This document shows, in pieces, positions 37,861 through 47,535 of a stretch of DNA of 64,000 nucleotides. The position numbers were made by a program, and so were the translations under genes. Origin of the DNA: Nostoc sp. UHCC 0870 (lineage in GTDB: Bacteria; Cyanobacteriota; Cyanobacteriia; Cyanobacteriales; Nostocaceae); the NCBI RefSeq assembly GCF_022063185.1, contig NZ_CP091913.1:3794001-3858000 (forward strand). The letters are read 5' to 3'. The notes beneath the pieces are model-generated. The model was not told where the DNA came from. It saw only the letters and a program-made list of their open reading frames with translations, and searched no databases. The number at the start of each line of letters is the position of its first letter. Position 1 is the stretch's first letter.

Positions 37861-39027
37861 ACGCTTTTTGGCACAAGTACCAACGAGTCTTACTGCTTCT
37901 CCACAAGCTTGGATTTCTGCGTGTCCCGCAGTATTTGTTGACAATATTCTTATCCCTTCTGCCCTCAAGTTCCGTGACGCATTTTCATCTCTGTCATGAG
38001 TTGTTTGACAATTTAGACAAGTCCACTCACGGATACTTAAATTCAGGAAATCATTCTTATAACCGCAGCATGAACAAAGCTTTGTACTAGGAAAGAATCT
38101 GTCAACTTGGATGAATTTACCTCCCTCTCTCTCTAGTTTGTAGCCGATAAAATTAAGCAGCATACCAAACCCAGCATCATATATTGACTTGGCTAACTTG
38201 GTACGGGCTAATCCTTTAACGCAAAGGTTTTCAGCTACTATGACTTGGTTATCATCACATAACTTTCGTGAGAGTTTATGGAGAAAATCTTGTCTGGTAT
38301 TGGATATTTTTTCGTGAACTTTGGCAACTACTTTAACTGCTTTACGCCTATTGTTAGACCCTTTCACTTTACGAGATAAAGCTTTCTGTCTAATTCGTAG
38401 TCGTTGAGCATATTTTCTAGTAGGTTTGATTGGGTCAACTTTGTAACAGGTTTCACCATCAAACACAGTTACTAGACTGTTTAATCCTAAATCAATTCCT
38501 GATATCTTACCTTGCGCCTTTGTTATTAAATCTTTAGTCTCAAATAAGATCGCAGCAAAATATTTATCTGTACTTGTCTTAGAAACGGTTACAGATTTAA
38601 TCTTGCTATTAATATTTTTTGAAAGACTAGCTTTAACGATGCCAAGCTTAGGTAGCTTTAATCCACCATCCTTAATTGAACAACTTTCAGGAAATCGGAT
38701 TGACTGCTGAGAATGCTTACTTTTGAATTTTGGGAATCCAGTACGTTTAGAGAAAAAGTTTTTAAACGCAGATTCTAAATTTTTGAGTGATTGTTGTAGA
38801 ACAGCAGCAGTGGGGAAAAGCAGCCATTCATAATCAGCTAGTTTCTTCAATTGGGTAAGGTCTTTAGCCATCTGGCAGTAAGTCATACCTTTACCCGTTT
38901 CCTTGTATTGAGTATTAGTTTTATTGAGGTAGAAATTCCAAACAAAGCGGGAACATCCAAAGCTTTTAGCTAAGGATATTTCTTGTTTTTTGTTTGGATA
39001 AATTCTGACCTTTAATACATCTAACAT
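37795..39027 (-). CDS. tnpB: TnpB RNA-guided nuclease (IS200/IS605 OrfB)
   Basis: 410 residues from the ATG at 39027; a TTG three bases earlier is also in frame. The RuvC-like catalytic triad looks complete: Asp about 179 (GIDLGLNS), Glu about 265 (VIVAENLCVKGL) and Asp about 347 (HDRDENASRN). The zinc ribbon has CSCCGYKN and CLNC pairs. The N-terminal helix-turn-helix (LAKSFGCSRFVWNFYLNKTN) is the usual TnpB start. It should cut DNA next to the element's own target motif, guided by its omega RNA, which favours retention of the element. The gene is full length although its partner tnpA is broken. Confidence 0.92.
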   Translation of the reverse strand: MLDVLKVRIYPNKKQEISLAKSFGCSRFVWNFYLNKTNTQYKETGKGMTYCQMAKDLTQLKKLADYEWLLFPTAAVLQQSLKNLESAFKNFFSKRTGFPKFKSKHSQQSIRFPESCSIKDGGLKLPKLGIVKASLSKNINSKIKSVTVSKTSTDKYFAAILFETKDLITKAQGKISGIDLGLNSLVTVFDGETCYKVDPIKPTRKYAQRLRIRQKALSRKVKGSNNRRKAVKVVAKVHEKISNTRQDFLHKLSRKLCDDNQVIVAENLCVKGLARTKLAKSIYDAGFGMLLNFIGYKLEREGGKFIQVDRFFPSTKLCSCCGYKNDFLNLSIREWTCLNCQTTHDRDENASRNLRAEGIRILSTNTAGHAEIQACGEAVRLVGTCAKKRVSEKQESPATPCKRLAGECQR

Positions 39028-39063
39028 CAATATAATTTCGAGAAACTTATGGTAATATACTAT

Positions 39064-39398
39064 TTATCGCTACCCCTTGTCAAAGCAAGTCCAATCATGG
39101 TTTAAGGTCTGTTTACAGACTTAACGCTCATATTGTTTTAGTCGTGAAATACCGCCGAAAAGCTATTAATGCAGAAATACTAAACAGGTTAAAAGAAATC
39201 ATCACAGCCACCCTGAAAAAATGGGATTGTAAATTACTGGAGTTCAATAATCCGCAAAGAGTTCCCTTGGTGGCTAAAAAATACTTCTACAACAAGCCTT
39301 ACTTTTGGACTGGTGCGTATTTTGTCGCTAGTTGTGGTGGTGTTACGGTTGAACAATTAAAAAATTACGTTGAGAACCAAGCACAACCAAAACATTGA
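39064..39398 (+). pseudogene. tnpA: IS200-type Y1 transposase TnpA, internally deleted and start-less
   Basis: Conserved TnpA words appear in one frame: SNHGLRSVYRLNAHIVLVV, KYRRKAINAEILNRLKEI and KKWDCKLLEFN, then directly KKYFYNKPYFWTGAYF and VASCGGVTVEQLKNYVENQ. The middle, which should hold the HUH metal-binding motif (usually xDHVHLLI), is missing. The catalytic Tyr normally lies in the last helix, where YVENQ remains. No in-frame ATG/GTG/TTG precedes the conserved start. Transposase activity should be lost. Confidence 0.8.
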
Positions 39399-39470
39399 TT
39401 CGCTGCGCTCAGTTTTATATTGGTCGCAATTCATCTCTCCGGCAAGCTAACGCTGTGCCGGGAGTCCTCT

Positions 39471-39733
39471 TGCTCCATTAAGATAGAAGCTATTGTCAGC
39501 CTCACAAATCAATTAGCTTGGGATGTGGGGTTTTTGGCGTTGGGTGCGCTGCTGGTTATTTTTGGGTGGATAATGGTACAAAAGAATTAAATGACAATCA
39601 AGCAAAAGTAAACAGGTAAAGTAAAGAATTATATGACCCCCCTGGTAAAGGGAGACAAGATAGAAATTTTGACTCCCATGACCAATTTTCCATTCCCCAT
39701 GTGCAATTTTAAATTTTGAATTTTGAATTAATT
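39471..39733. other. Spacer with a 35-codon membrane-helix frame lacking a start codon
   Basis: From an ATA at about 39484 to TAA at 39588, one frame reads EAIVSLTNQLAWDVGFLALG, then ALLVIFGWIMVQKN: a good single membrane helix. No ATG/GTG/TTG lies ahead of it. It could be a small gene whose start was lost by mutation or by the neighbouring mobile element, or chance. 39700-39730 carries TTTTGAATT repeats before psb28. Confidence 0.3.
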
Positions 39734-40105
39734 ATGTCCTCAACCACCCCCTCAATTCAGTTTTTTGCAGGCATTTATGAAGAACTTAGTAACGTCAGTT
39801 TAAGGCGTGAAGTCCGTACTGGTAAACGCATCGTCATGATGACGTTTGAGCAATTGCAAGCATTGGAAGGATTCAACAGTTTTACAAAACAATCATTAAA
39901 CGCCTTACTTTTAACTGATGAAGAAGGTGAAATTAGTCTTACCCCGTCTTCGACTCGATTCATTTTTGGGGGTGATGAAGGCGACGAACTCAGGGGGGTA
40001 GAGTGTAAAGTTGAAGTTGAGCGCGATGATCATTGGGAACGATTCATGCGTTTTATGCACCGTTATGCTGAGGCTAATGGTATGGAATATGGTGAAAAGT
40101 CTTAA
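39734..40105 (+). CDS. psb28: Photosystem II assembly protein Psb28
   Basis: 123 residues from the ATG at 39734 ([18 protein letters not shown]); the frame is open six codons earlier but through repeat DNA. The sequence matches Psb28 throughout: [40 protein letters not shown] and [19 protein letters not shown]. Psb28 binds transiently to the CP47 side of photosystem II assembly intermediates on the cytosolic face and protects them from light damage. Convergent with dprA across an STRR array. Confidence 0.95.
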   Translation: MSSTTPSIQFFAGIYEELSNVSLRREVRTGKRIVMMTFEQLQALEGFNSFTKQSLNALLLTDEEGEISLTPSSTRFIFGGDEGDELRGVECKVEVERDDHWERFMRFMHRYAEANGMEYGEKS

Positions 40106-40106
40106 T

Positions 40107-40184
40107 GGGGATTGGGGACTGGGGATTGGGGATTGGGGACTGGGGATTGGGGACTGGGGATTGGGGACTGGGGATTGGAGTAAA
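40107..40184. repeat. GGGGATT/GGGGACT STRR array
   Basis: About eleven heptamers of GGGGATT or GGGGACT type between the convergent psb28 and dprA genes. Similar units occur in frame inside the WD40 ATPase (1118-1145) and cobN. Confidence 0.85.
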
Positions 40185-40212
40185 ATTTCTACCTTGTCTC
40201 CCTTGTACATTC

Positions 40213-41331
40213 CTACGCCTTTTGATAACGCATTCCTGGTAACTGTGAAACTAAACCCATTAGTTCTAACTGTAATAAAGCACTAGAAACAGAACCGATA
40301 TTCATACCTGTTTTCTGCACAAGTAAATCAAAGGGTATCGTATCTACTGTAATCGCATCCATTACTTGTTGTAGTTCTGGTGGTAGGATGGGCAAAATCA
40401 ACTGTTCAGGGACTGGGGATGTATCAACAGTATCAATTTGTGGTATTGCTCCCAGCATTTTGAGTAATTCATCTAGTTCTTTGAGAATTAAAGATGCTCC
40501 TTGACTGATTAATTTTAAACAGCCTTGGGATGGGTAATCATCTATTCTTCCAGGTAGTGCATATACATCTCTACCGAAATCATTTGCATAGGTGGCTGTA
40601 ATTAAAGCACCAGATTTTAAAGGTGCTTCTATAACTAATATGGCGCGACTTAAACCTGCAATAATTCTATTACGGCGCGGAAAATGAGTGCGATCGGGTG
40701 GCGTTTTGGCTGGATATTCACTGACAACTAATCCAGCATTCAAAATCTGTTTGTATAAGTCCCGATTTTTGTGAGGATAAATCACATCTACACCAGTACC
40801 AACAACGGCGATTGTCCGTCCTCCAGCTTTCATTGCTGCACTATGACTTTCCGTGTCGATTCCCTCCGCCATCCCAGACACTACTGTAAAGCCATTTTTT
40901 GCTAAAGCTGTACTAATTTGGCGAGTCCAACGAATGCCATAATCTGATGGTTGTCTAGTTCCCACAATCCCCACTAGGGGTTTTTGTCCCAGATTTTCTG
41001 ATAATTCCACCTCACCCCGATAGTACAAAATTGGTGGTGGGCTAGGGGTTTCTAGGAGTAACCGGGGATACTCAGCATCGGCTGGTGTCCAGAAATGGGT
41101 ATTTTCTTGTTGGTGCTGGATGAGTAATTTTTGTGGATTGAGACGCGATCGCTGTTCTACCACTTTTGCTAATGTTTGTAAACCAAAACCCTCAACTTCC
41201 CCCAATTGAAATTTATTAGCATTCCAAGCTGTCGCTAACGTCCCAAAATGCTGCTGTAGTCGTCGCAGCAACACAGGCCCAATCCCCGAAATTTGCGCCC
41301 AAGCTAGCCAATATGCGCGTTCTTCTAACAC
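40213..41331 (-). CDS. dprA: DNA processing protein DprA (Smf)
   Basis: 372 residues. DprA binds incoming single-stranded DNA during natural transformation and loads RecA. The N-terminal SAM/helix-hairpin part ([19 protein letters not shown]) is followed by the Rossmann core: [58 protein letters not shown] and [22 protein letters not shown]-terminal winged helix ([20 protein letters not shown]) completes it. Transcribed alone. Confidence 0.95.
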   Translation of the reverse strand: MLEERAYWLAWAQISGIGPVLLRRLQQHFGTLATAWNANKFQLGEVEGFGLQTLAKVVEQRSRLNPQKLLIQHQQENTHFWTPADAEYPRLLLETPSPPPILYYRGEVELSENLGQKPLVGIVGTRQPSDYGIRWTRQISTALAKNGFTVVSGMAEGIDTESHSAAMKAGGRTIAVVGTGVDVIYPHKNRDLYKQILNAGLVVSEYPAKTPPDRTHFPRRNRIIAGLSRAILVIEAPLKSGALITATYANDFGRDVYALPGRIDDYPSQGCLKLISQGASLILKELDELLKMLGAIPQIDTVDTSPVPEQLILPILPPELQQVMDAITVDTIPFDLLVQKTGMNIGSVSSALLQLELMGLVSQLPGMRYQKA

Positions 41332-41359
41332 CTTTATCTCCTCGCACCCACTAAGTTAA

Positions 41360-41806
41360 TTGTTCCCAAATTTGGGTATTAGATCAATTCTTGATGTTGG
41401 AATGGGGATGATTAAAAAATCCCTCAAAGCTAAGTTAGATGATGTCGATGGTGTCTTTATTGAAGCACCAACCAAGAAGATAAAACCATCTCAAACTTGC
41501 CCCAAATGTGGGAATCAGGAAAAGAAATCTTTAGACCAGAGAGTGCATATTTGCAGCAATTGAGTGCATATTTGCAGCAATTGTGGATACACTCAACAGC
41601 GTGATATCGCATCATCTGAAGTCTTTTTACTTTGGCACTCAAATCAACTACCTGGGTTTGGAACGAACCTAGTAGGCGCAGATGATTCTAGCTCTACTTC
41701 ACGTACCCGCAAAACTGCGGGAAGCATGAAGAAACTGGGGGCAAAGAAGCGTCAAAAATCTGGCTCTACTGGTGGGGATGTAGAAACCCCACCCTCAACG
41801 AAGTAG
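41360..41806 (+). pseudogene. TnpB C-terminal remnant broken by a 21-bp tandem duplication
   Basis: The frame holds the TnpB zinc ribbon (PSQTCPKCGNQEKKSLDQRV, HICSNCGYTQQRDIASSEV) and the Lys-rich tail [18 protein letters not shown] of cyanobacterial TnpB proteins. The 21-bp sequence GAGTGCATATTTGCAGCAAT(T) is present twice in tandem (about 41540-41581). The second copy keeps frame but its junction creates an in-frame TGA. The N-terminal three quarters are absent. Confidence 0.8.
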
Positions 41807-41813
41807 GGTGGGG
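41787..41813. terminator. Hairpin at the 3' end of the tnpB remnant
   Basis: CCCCACCCT (41787-41795) and AGGGTGGGG (41805-41813) form a 9-bp stem overlapping the last codons of the remnant. It probably corresponds to the right-end/omega RNA hairpin of the lost element; it could also stop transcription ahead of rpiA. Confidence 0.55.
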
Positions 41814-41892
41814 TAGTTCATGTGTTAAGGAATATAGTATAGTCGGCCGTGATAAAGCCTTATATTTAGTCGAAATTTCAGGAGTTTTGGGA

Positions 41893-42603
41893 ATGACAGG
41901 AACAACAGACCCCGTTACTTTGATGAAGCAAGAAGTCGGCAAAGCTGCGGCTGCTTTGGTTAAATCAGGTTCAATTGTGGGATTGGGTACAGGTTCAACG
42001 ACAGCTTACACAATTCAATATTTAGGCGATCGCCTCAAGTCTGGTGAACTGACAGATATTGTCGGTATCCCTACCTCATTTCAGTCTGAGGTATTGGCGA
42101 AAAAATACGGCGTTCCTCTCACAACGCTGGACGCTGTAGACCACATTGATATTGCCATTGATGGGGCTGATGAAGTTGACCCCAAAAAAAACTTAATTAA
42201 AGGTGGTGGCGCAGCCCATACCCGTGAGAAAGTGGTTGATTACTTGGCTAGTCAATTTATTGTTGTGGTAGACAGTGGAAAGTTAGTAGACCGTTTAGGT
42301 TCAGTGTTTGCTGTACCAGTAGAAGTTATCCCAATGGCAATTACCCCTGTCACTAATGCTATTAAGCAACTCGGCGGTAAACCAGAACTGCGTATGGGTG
42401 TGAAAAAAGCCGGGCCAGTCATCACCGACCAAGGTAATTTTGTCTTAGATGTGAGATTTGACTCTATTGAAGACCCAGTTAATCTAGAAAAAGTCCTGAA
42501 TAACATCCCAGGTGTTCTAGAAAATGGTATTTTTGTCAACTGTGCGGATGTAGTTTTAGTTGGCGAAGTTATTGATGGTCAGCCAGTGGTGAGACAACTT
42601 TAG
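41893..42603 (+). CDS. rpiA: Ribose-5-phosphate isomerase A
   Basis: 236 residues from the ATG at 41893, with AGGAG eight bases upstream; a TTG six bases earlier is in frame but badly spaced. RpiA interconverts ribose-5-P and ribulose-5-P in the Calvin and pentose phosphate cycles. Motifs: [17 protein letters not shown] (phosphate loop), [20 protein letters not shown] with catalytic Asp, and [16 protein letters not shown] with the Glu/Lys. Transcribed alone; an STRR array follows. Confidence 0.96.
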   Translation: MTGTTDPVTLMKQEVGKAAAALVKSGSIVGLGTGSTTAYTIQYLGDRLKSGELTDIVGIPTSFQSEVLAKKYGVPLTTLDAVDHIDIAIDGADEVDPKKNLIKGGGAAHTREKVVDYLASQFIVVVDSGKLVDRLGSVFAVPVEVIPMAITPVTNAIKQLGGKPELRMGVKKAGPVITDQGNFVLDVRFDSIEDPVNLEKVLNNIPGVLENGIFVNCADVVLVGEVIDGQPVVRQL

Positions 42604-42610
42604 GCTAGAA

Positions 42611-42682
42611 GCAAGAAAGAGACAAGGGAGACAAGGGAGACAAGGGAGAAGTTTTCCCCAGTTTTCCCCAGTCCCCAATCCC
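42611..42682. repeat. GACAAGGGA repeats and STRR tract
   Basis: Three to four GACAAGGGA units then CCCCAGT/CCCCAAT heptamers between the convergent rpiA and LexA-box gene ends. Confidence 0.7.
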
Positions 42683-42686
42683 CAAA

Positions 42687-42950
42687 TTACGCTGCTTCTC
42701 TGAGTTGAGTTGGGACATTCACCTCAGATATTGATAGTGAAAGTTGCTCACATTGAGGTGCGGCGGCTTGTTCTAACACTTGAACTTCAATATTTACGCT
42801 GACCAAATAACTGCCGGTATCAGCACCAACTGCTTCAGCAATTAATTTGGCAATATCTGGACGCTTTGCAGTCAGAGGATCTCTTAAGATGCACCGATCC
42901 CATTCGTGTTTGGCTGTGGGGTTGAGATTGAGAATGTAATGCTTCATCAT
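42687..42950 (-). CDS. Small protein of unknown function behind a LexA box
   Basis: 87 residues from the ATG at 42950, chosen because GGAAGAGGG lies about nine bases upstream; a 5' extension to 42983 is open. The sequence starts MMKHYILNLNPTAKHEWDRC and contains PDIAKLIAEAVGADTGSYLV, mixed alpha/beta with no membrane helix. No family recognised. Its promoter carries a canonical cyanobacterial LexA operator between -35 and -10, so it is probably part of the LexA regulon (DNA damage or redox/carbon responses in cyanobacteria). Confidence 0.65.
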   Translation of the reverse strand: MMKHYILNLNPTAKHEWDRCILRDPLTAKRPDIAKLIAEAVGADTGSYLVSVNIEVQVLEQAAAPQCEQLSLSISEVNVPTQLREAA

Positions 42951-43022
42951 TTGACTAGACCCTCTTCCAGAAGACCGTGACATAACCGCTTGGCTGTACT
43001 AGGCTTTGTGAATGCTGTACTT

Positions 43023-43052
43023 ATTTTAGTACATTTGTACTAAAATATCCAA
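43023..43052 (-). promoter_or_regulatory. Promoter with LexA operator
   Basis: Minus-strand -35 TTGGAT (complement at 43047-43052) and -10 TAAAAT (complement at 43023-43028) are 18 bp apart. In the spacer lies AGTACATTTGTACT (43028-43041), which fits the published Anabaena LexA box RGTACNNNDGTWCB on both strands and sits in a larger palindrome with 9-bp arms (43024-43045). Two further GTAC half-sites occur downstream near 42996 and 43015. Confidence 0.7.
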
Positions 43053-43078
43053 TAAATTATCCGCAATTGATGGCTGGT

Positions 43079-43141
43079 TAGGGTGCGTCAGTATGAATAA
43101 TTTCTGAGTATAGCTAGGTTCTATCACACTGACGCACCCTA
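43079..43141. repeat. 63-bp element with 14-bp perfect inverted repeats
   Basis: TAGGGTGCGTCAGT (43079-43092) and ACTGACGCACCCTA (43128-43141) are exact complements around 35 bp. It lies between the LexA-box promoter and the mscS 3' end and looks like a small dispersed repeat or a terminator for mscS. Confidence 0.65.
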
Positions 43142-43188
43142 CAGTTTGGATATTTTTTTATCTTTTCCACATAACCGGAAAAGTCAGC

Positions 43189-44805
43189 TTAACTAACTTG
43201 CCCATTTTCGTGAGAGTTGAGTAACTGCAAGTCATTTACCCAGATTGCTTGTTGTGGTACAGGAATCTGCACTCCGGCTTTATCGAAGGCAATTTTCAGA
43301 CGACGGCGGTATTCTCGTGCGACATCCCATTGCTTGAGGGGTTGGGTTTTAATCCATACCCGAATCATTAAACCGCGATCGCCAAAATGATCTATACCTA
43401 ATACTTGGGGTGTTTCGATAATTTGGCGTTTCCATAGTAGGTCTTGATCCATCTCCAAAGCTACGTTTTTAATTATCTGCAAAGCTTCTTCAATATCGGT
43501 GTTATAGCCCACGGGAATCGTTAAATCGGCTCTTGACCAACGGCTAGAAAGATTAGCCACTATTTTAACTTCACTATTGGGAATAGTGATCAAGCGTCCT
43601 TCTGCATCGCGCAGTTGAGTCATTCGCAAATTGAGATTTTCTACTAAGCCTCCCACATCTCCAACAGCAATCACATCGCCTAGAGCATATTGGTCTTCGA
43701 TAATAATCAAAAAGCCGTTAATCGCATCTTTAATTAAGTTTTGGGAAGCTAACGACACCGCCACACCCACTAAACCAGCACCGGCTAGCAAGGGAACAAT
43801 ATCTATTCCAAACAAAATCAGCCCCATTAAGATGCCAACTCCTACCCAGATAATGGTGACAATACTTTTAGTCACCCCAGAAAATGTAGAAACTCGTAGT
43901 TGTATACGTTCAGAGGTTTCTGAATTAAGTAAAGCACCACTACTAATTAACGTAGAAGTAAACCGGTCAATCAGGGCATAACTCAAACGGATAACTACAT
44001 AAGTTCCTAGTAACACGACACCGAACTTCAGAGGAATTTGAGCGGCTGCGACAATCCCCACTTGTAGTATGCGTGTATAGGGAAATAAACCCAAAATCGT
44101 AAAACTTCCACCGCCCCAAATCCCCGCTTGAGTGAACTGAAACAAGCGTTTCTTGACTTCTTGCAGATGCTGGTGCTGCTGTTGATTTAGTTGAGTTGTA
44201 ATATTCTGAGCCTTGCGTGTAGTTCGCGGGGCGGGACTCGCTGGATCTTTTTGGGAACGTCGCTGCCAAGTATATACCCCCCAACTAGCTACAATTATGG
44301 CTAGTCCAATCCCAGCAGCGATTTTACCTTGGTCGATGAGAAATTCGGTTTGGCGTTCTTGTTTAGCCCGTTCTAAGGCTGTCTTTAAATCTTCAGCGAT
44401 TTGATCTGCCAAGATTGATGGATCTAACTGTTGTAGTCTGGCATCTGTGGTAGTGACAGTCATCAAGTATTTACCGTTGACTTCAATGATTGGTAATCCG
44501 TTGACTGTTCGGGTACTTACCTCAATTTGTTGCTCATCTGATTGAAAAAAGATTTGACTTATATCCGCTAAATTCTTCTGGATATTCTCTAAACGATCAG
44601 AGAAATTGCTCTTTGATGCTGCGATCTGGAACAATCGGCGACCATCTAAATATACCCAGTCCGAAATAGTTCTGTTACTAGCATCATTGCCCGTATTGCT
44701 AGCAGCTGGTAATTGAGGTAAAAGAGGAATCTGGGCTGTAGCTTTTGGTACAGAAGCAACGGCAACAACCATTGAACCTGCGATCGCCAAAAATTTAACG
44801 CGCAC
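43189..44805 (-). CDS. MscS-family mechanosensitive ion channel
   Basis: 538 residues. A signal peptide (MRVKFLAIAGSMVVAVASVP, then KATAQ) and a periplasmic domain of about 130 residues precede membrane helices at about 165-185, 225-250, 260-285 and 310-350. The pore helix and MscS beta domain are clear: GAGLVGVAVSLASQNLIKDAINGFLIII, YALGDVIAVGDVGGLVENLN and ITIPNSEVKIVANLSSRWSR. It should release solutes on osmotic downshock. The extra N-terminal exported domain is typical of larger MscS proteins. No operon partner. Confidence 0.92.
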   Translation of the reverse strand: MRVKFLAIAGSMVVAVASVPKATAQIPLLPQLPAASNTGNDASNRTISDWVYLDGRRLFQIAASKSNFSDRLENIQKNLADISQIFFQSDEQQIEVSTRTVNGLPIIEVNGKYLMTVTTTDARLQQLDPSILADQIAEDLKTALERAKQERQTEFLIDQGKIAAGIGLAIIVASWGVYTWQRRSQKDPASPAPRTTRKAQNITTQLNQQQHQHLQEVKKRLFQFTQAGIWGGGSFTILGLFPYTRILQVGIVAAAQIPLKFGVVLLGTYVVIRLSYALIDRFTSTLISSGALLNSETSERIQLRVSTFSGVTKSIVTIIWVGVGILMGLILFGIDIVPLLAGAGLVGVAVSLASQNLIKDAINGFLIIIEDQYALGDVIAVGDVGGLVENLNLRMTQLRDAEGRLITIPNSEVKIVANLSSRWSRADLTIPVGYNTDIEEALQIIKNVALEMDQDLLWKRQIIETPQVLGIDHFGDRGLMIRVWIKTQPLKQWDVAREYRRRLKIAFDKAGVQIPVPQQAIWVNDLQLLNSHENGQVS

Positions 44806-46475
<1,670 letters not shown>

Positions 46476-46499
46476 TACATTGATTAGTTGATTTTTTTG

Positions 46500-46532
46500 G
46501 GGATAGGCTTTCGGGCTTATCCCTTTTTTTTT
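46500..46532 (+). terminator. Rho-independent terminator of ahcY
   Basis: GGGATAGGC, loop TTTCGG, GCTTATCCC (one G-T pair), then nine T. It lies 25 bp past the ahcY stop. Confidence 0.9.
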
Positions 46533-46607
46533 CTCACGCAGAGGCGCAGAGGCGCGGAGGTGAAGAGAGAGGATATAATAGGACGAAGGCTGTTATTGTA
46601 ACTTTGT

Positions 46608-47160
46608 ATGTCAGCAAAAGATTTTTTTCACAATGCAGTTCGTTTAGCTTTAGAGAAAGATGGTTGGTTAATTACTGATGATCCGTTATATTTTCGGCTG
46701 ACAGCATTAGTTAAAATCAGGATAGATTTAGGAGCAGAAAAGTTAATTGGTGCTGAAAAAGATAATCAAAAGATAGCTGTAGAGGTCAAGTCGCTTCGCT
46801 CCAATTCAAAATTCAAAATTAAATACCCCACGGATAAATCCGGGGGCTTGAATTAATGCTATTTCACTTTTTTCTTCTCCATAAATAAATTTAGGGGCTT
46901 GTATCCTTTTTTCTTTGGTCAAAAGTTTTATAGGACTTTCAGCAATTTCTGAATTTCATACAGCTATTGGTCAATTCTTAAATTATAGGATAGCTTTAGA
47001 AACGCAAGACTCTGAAAGAGTATTATATTTAGCCATATCTAAAGATATATATCAAGAATTTTTTACTGATATCTTTATTCAAACTGTTTTAGAAAGATAC
47101 AATATCAAATTATTAGTTTTTGATATTCAGAAGGAGGAAATAGTGTTATGGAAACATTAG
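46608..47160 (+). pseudogene. xisH-like gene split by a 133-bp insertion
   Basis: The first part (MSAKDFFHNAVRLALEKDGW to IAVEVKS) and the second part (FIGLSAISEFHTAIGQFLNY to IVLWKH) together form one XisH protein. XisH has a PD-(D/E)xK nuclease-like fold; Asp (KIRIDLGAEK) and the Glu-x-Lys pair (VEVKS) sit in the first half. Removing the 133 bp between the two GGTCAA copies (46784 and 46917) restores the reading frame exactly as VEVKSFIGLS. The insertion adds a stop after 20 foreign codons. The second half has a GTG/ATG-type start only by chance. The end overlaps xisI by 13 bp, as in intact xisHI pairs. Confidence 0.88.
46784..46922. mobile_element. Small insertion with 6-bp flanking direct repeats
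   Basis: GGTCAA occurs at both ends (46784-46789 and 46917-46922), consistent with a target duplication. The insert opens AAGTCGCTTCGCTCC then TTCAAAATTCAAAATT, matching the repeat at 7819-7860, and contains a CCCCACGGATAAATCCGGGG block (46823-46842). It carries no gene. I see no obvious terminal inverted repeat. Confidence 0.7.
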
Positions 47161-47480
47161 ATTATCGGGAGATAGTAAAAAGTATCATCTATAAATATGC
47201 AAATGAACAACCAGCAGAAGATTTAGAAAATACTGAAATTGTTTTTGATACAGAACGGGATATTTATTTATTATTGTATGCCGGATGGCGTGATGAAAAC
47301 AGAATTTACGGTTGTCCCATTCATATGAGTATTAAAGATGGGAAAATTTGGATTCAAAAAGATTTTACAGAAGAAGGAATTGCTAATCAGTTAGTAGATT
47401 TAGGTGTGCCGAAATCAGATATTGTTTTAGGTTTTAGATCACCTTATGTTAGGCAATTTACTGGGTTTGCATCGGTTTAA
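47148..47480 (+). CDS. XisI-like protein (fdxN-element excision controlling factor family)
   Basis: 110 residues, full length for the family. Recognisable words are YREIVKSIIYKYANEQPAED, DTERDIYLLLYAGWRDENRI and VDLGVPKSDIVLGFRSPYVR. XisI was first named as one of the proteins controlling excision of the nif fdxN element in heterocysts, but xisHI pairs are scattered widely in cyanobacteria, often far from any such element. The partner xisH is broken here, so this XisI may be orphaned. GGAGG lies about ten bases before the ATG. Confidence 0.9.
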   Translation: METLDYREIVKSIIYKYANEQPAEDLENTEIVFDTERDIYLLLYAGWRDENRIYGCPIHMSIKDGKIWIQKDFTEEGIANQLVDLGVPKSDIVLGFRSPYVRQFTGFASV

Positions 47481-47535
47481 ATTTTTAATTCATTATTTTA
47501 ATCGAAAAATATGCACTCACTTTTGAGGATGAGCA

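Larger units (their letters stand above)
37730..39470. mobile_element. IS200/IS605-type element, TnpA degraded, TnpB intact
   Basis: Divergent tnpA (plus) and tnpB (minus) share a 40-bp promoter gap, as in IS605-type elements. On the tnpB side a small hairpin (CCACCC ACAA GGGGTG, about 37721-37737) and on the tnpA side a hairpin (CTCTCCGGCA ... TGTGCCGGGAG, about 39435-39468) are candidate subterminal structures. IS605 elements lack terminal inverted repeats and make no target duplication, so exact ends are uncertain. With tnpA broken the unit could move only if another copy supplies transposase. Confidence 0.65.

Noticed and set aside
46915-47160. Independent small gene
   Set aside because: It is the second half of xisH; its apparent start comes from the junction of the insertion.
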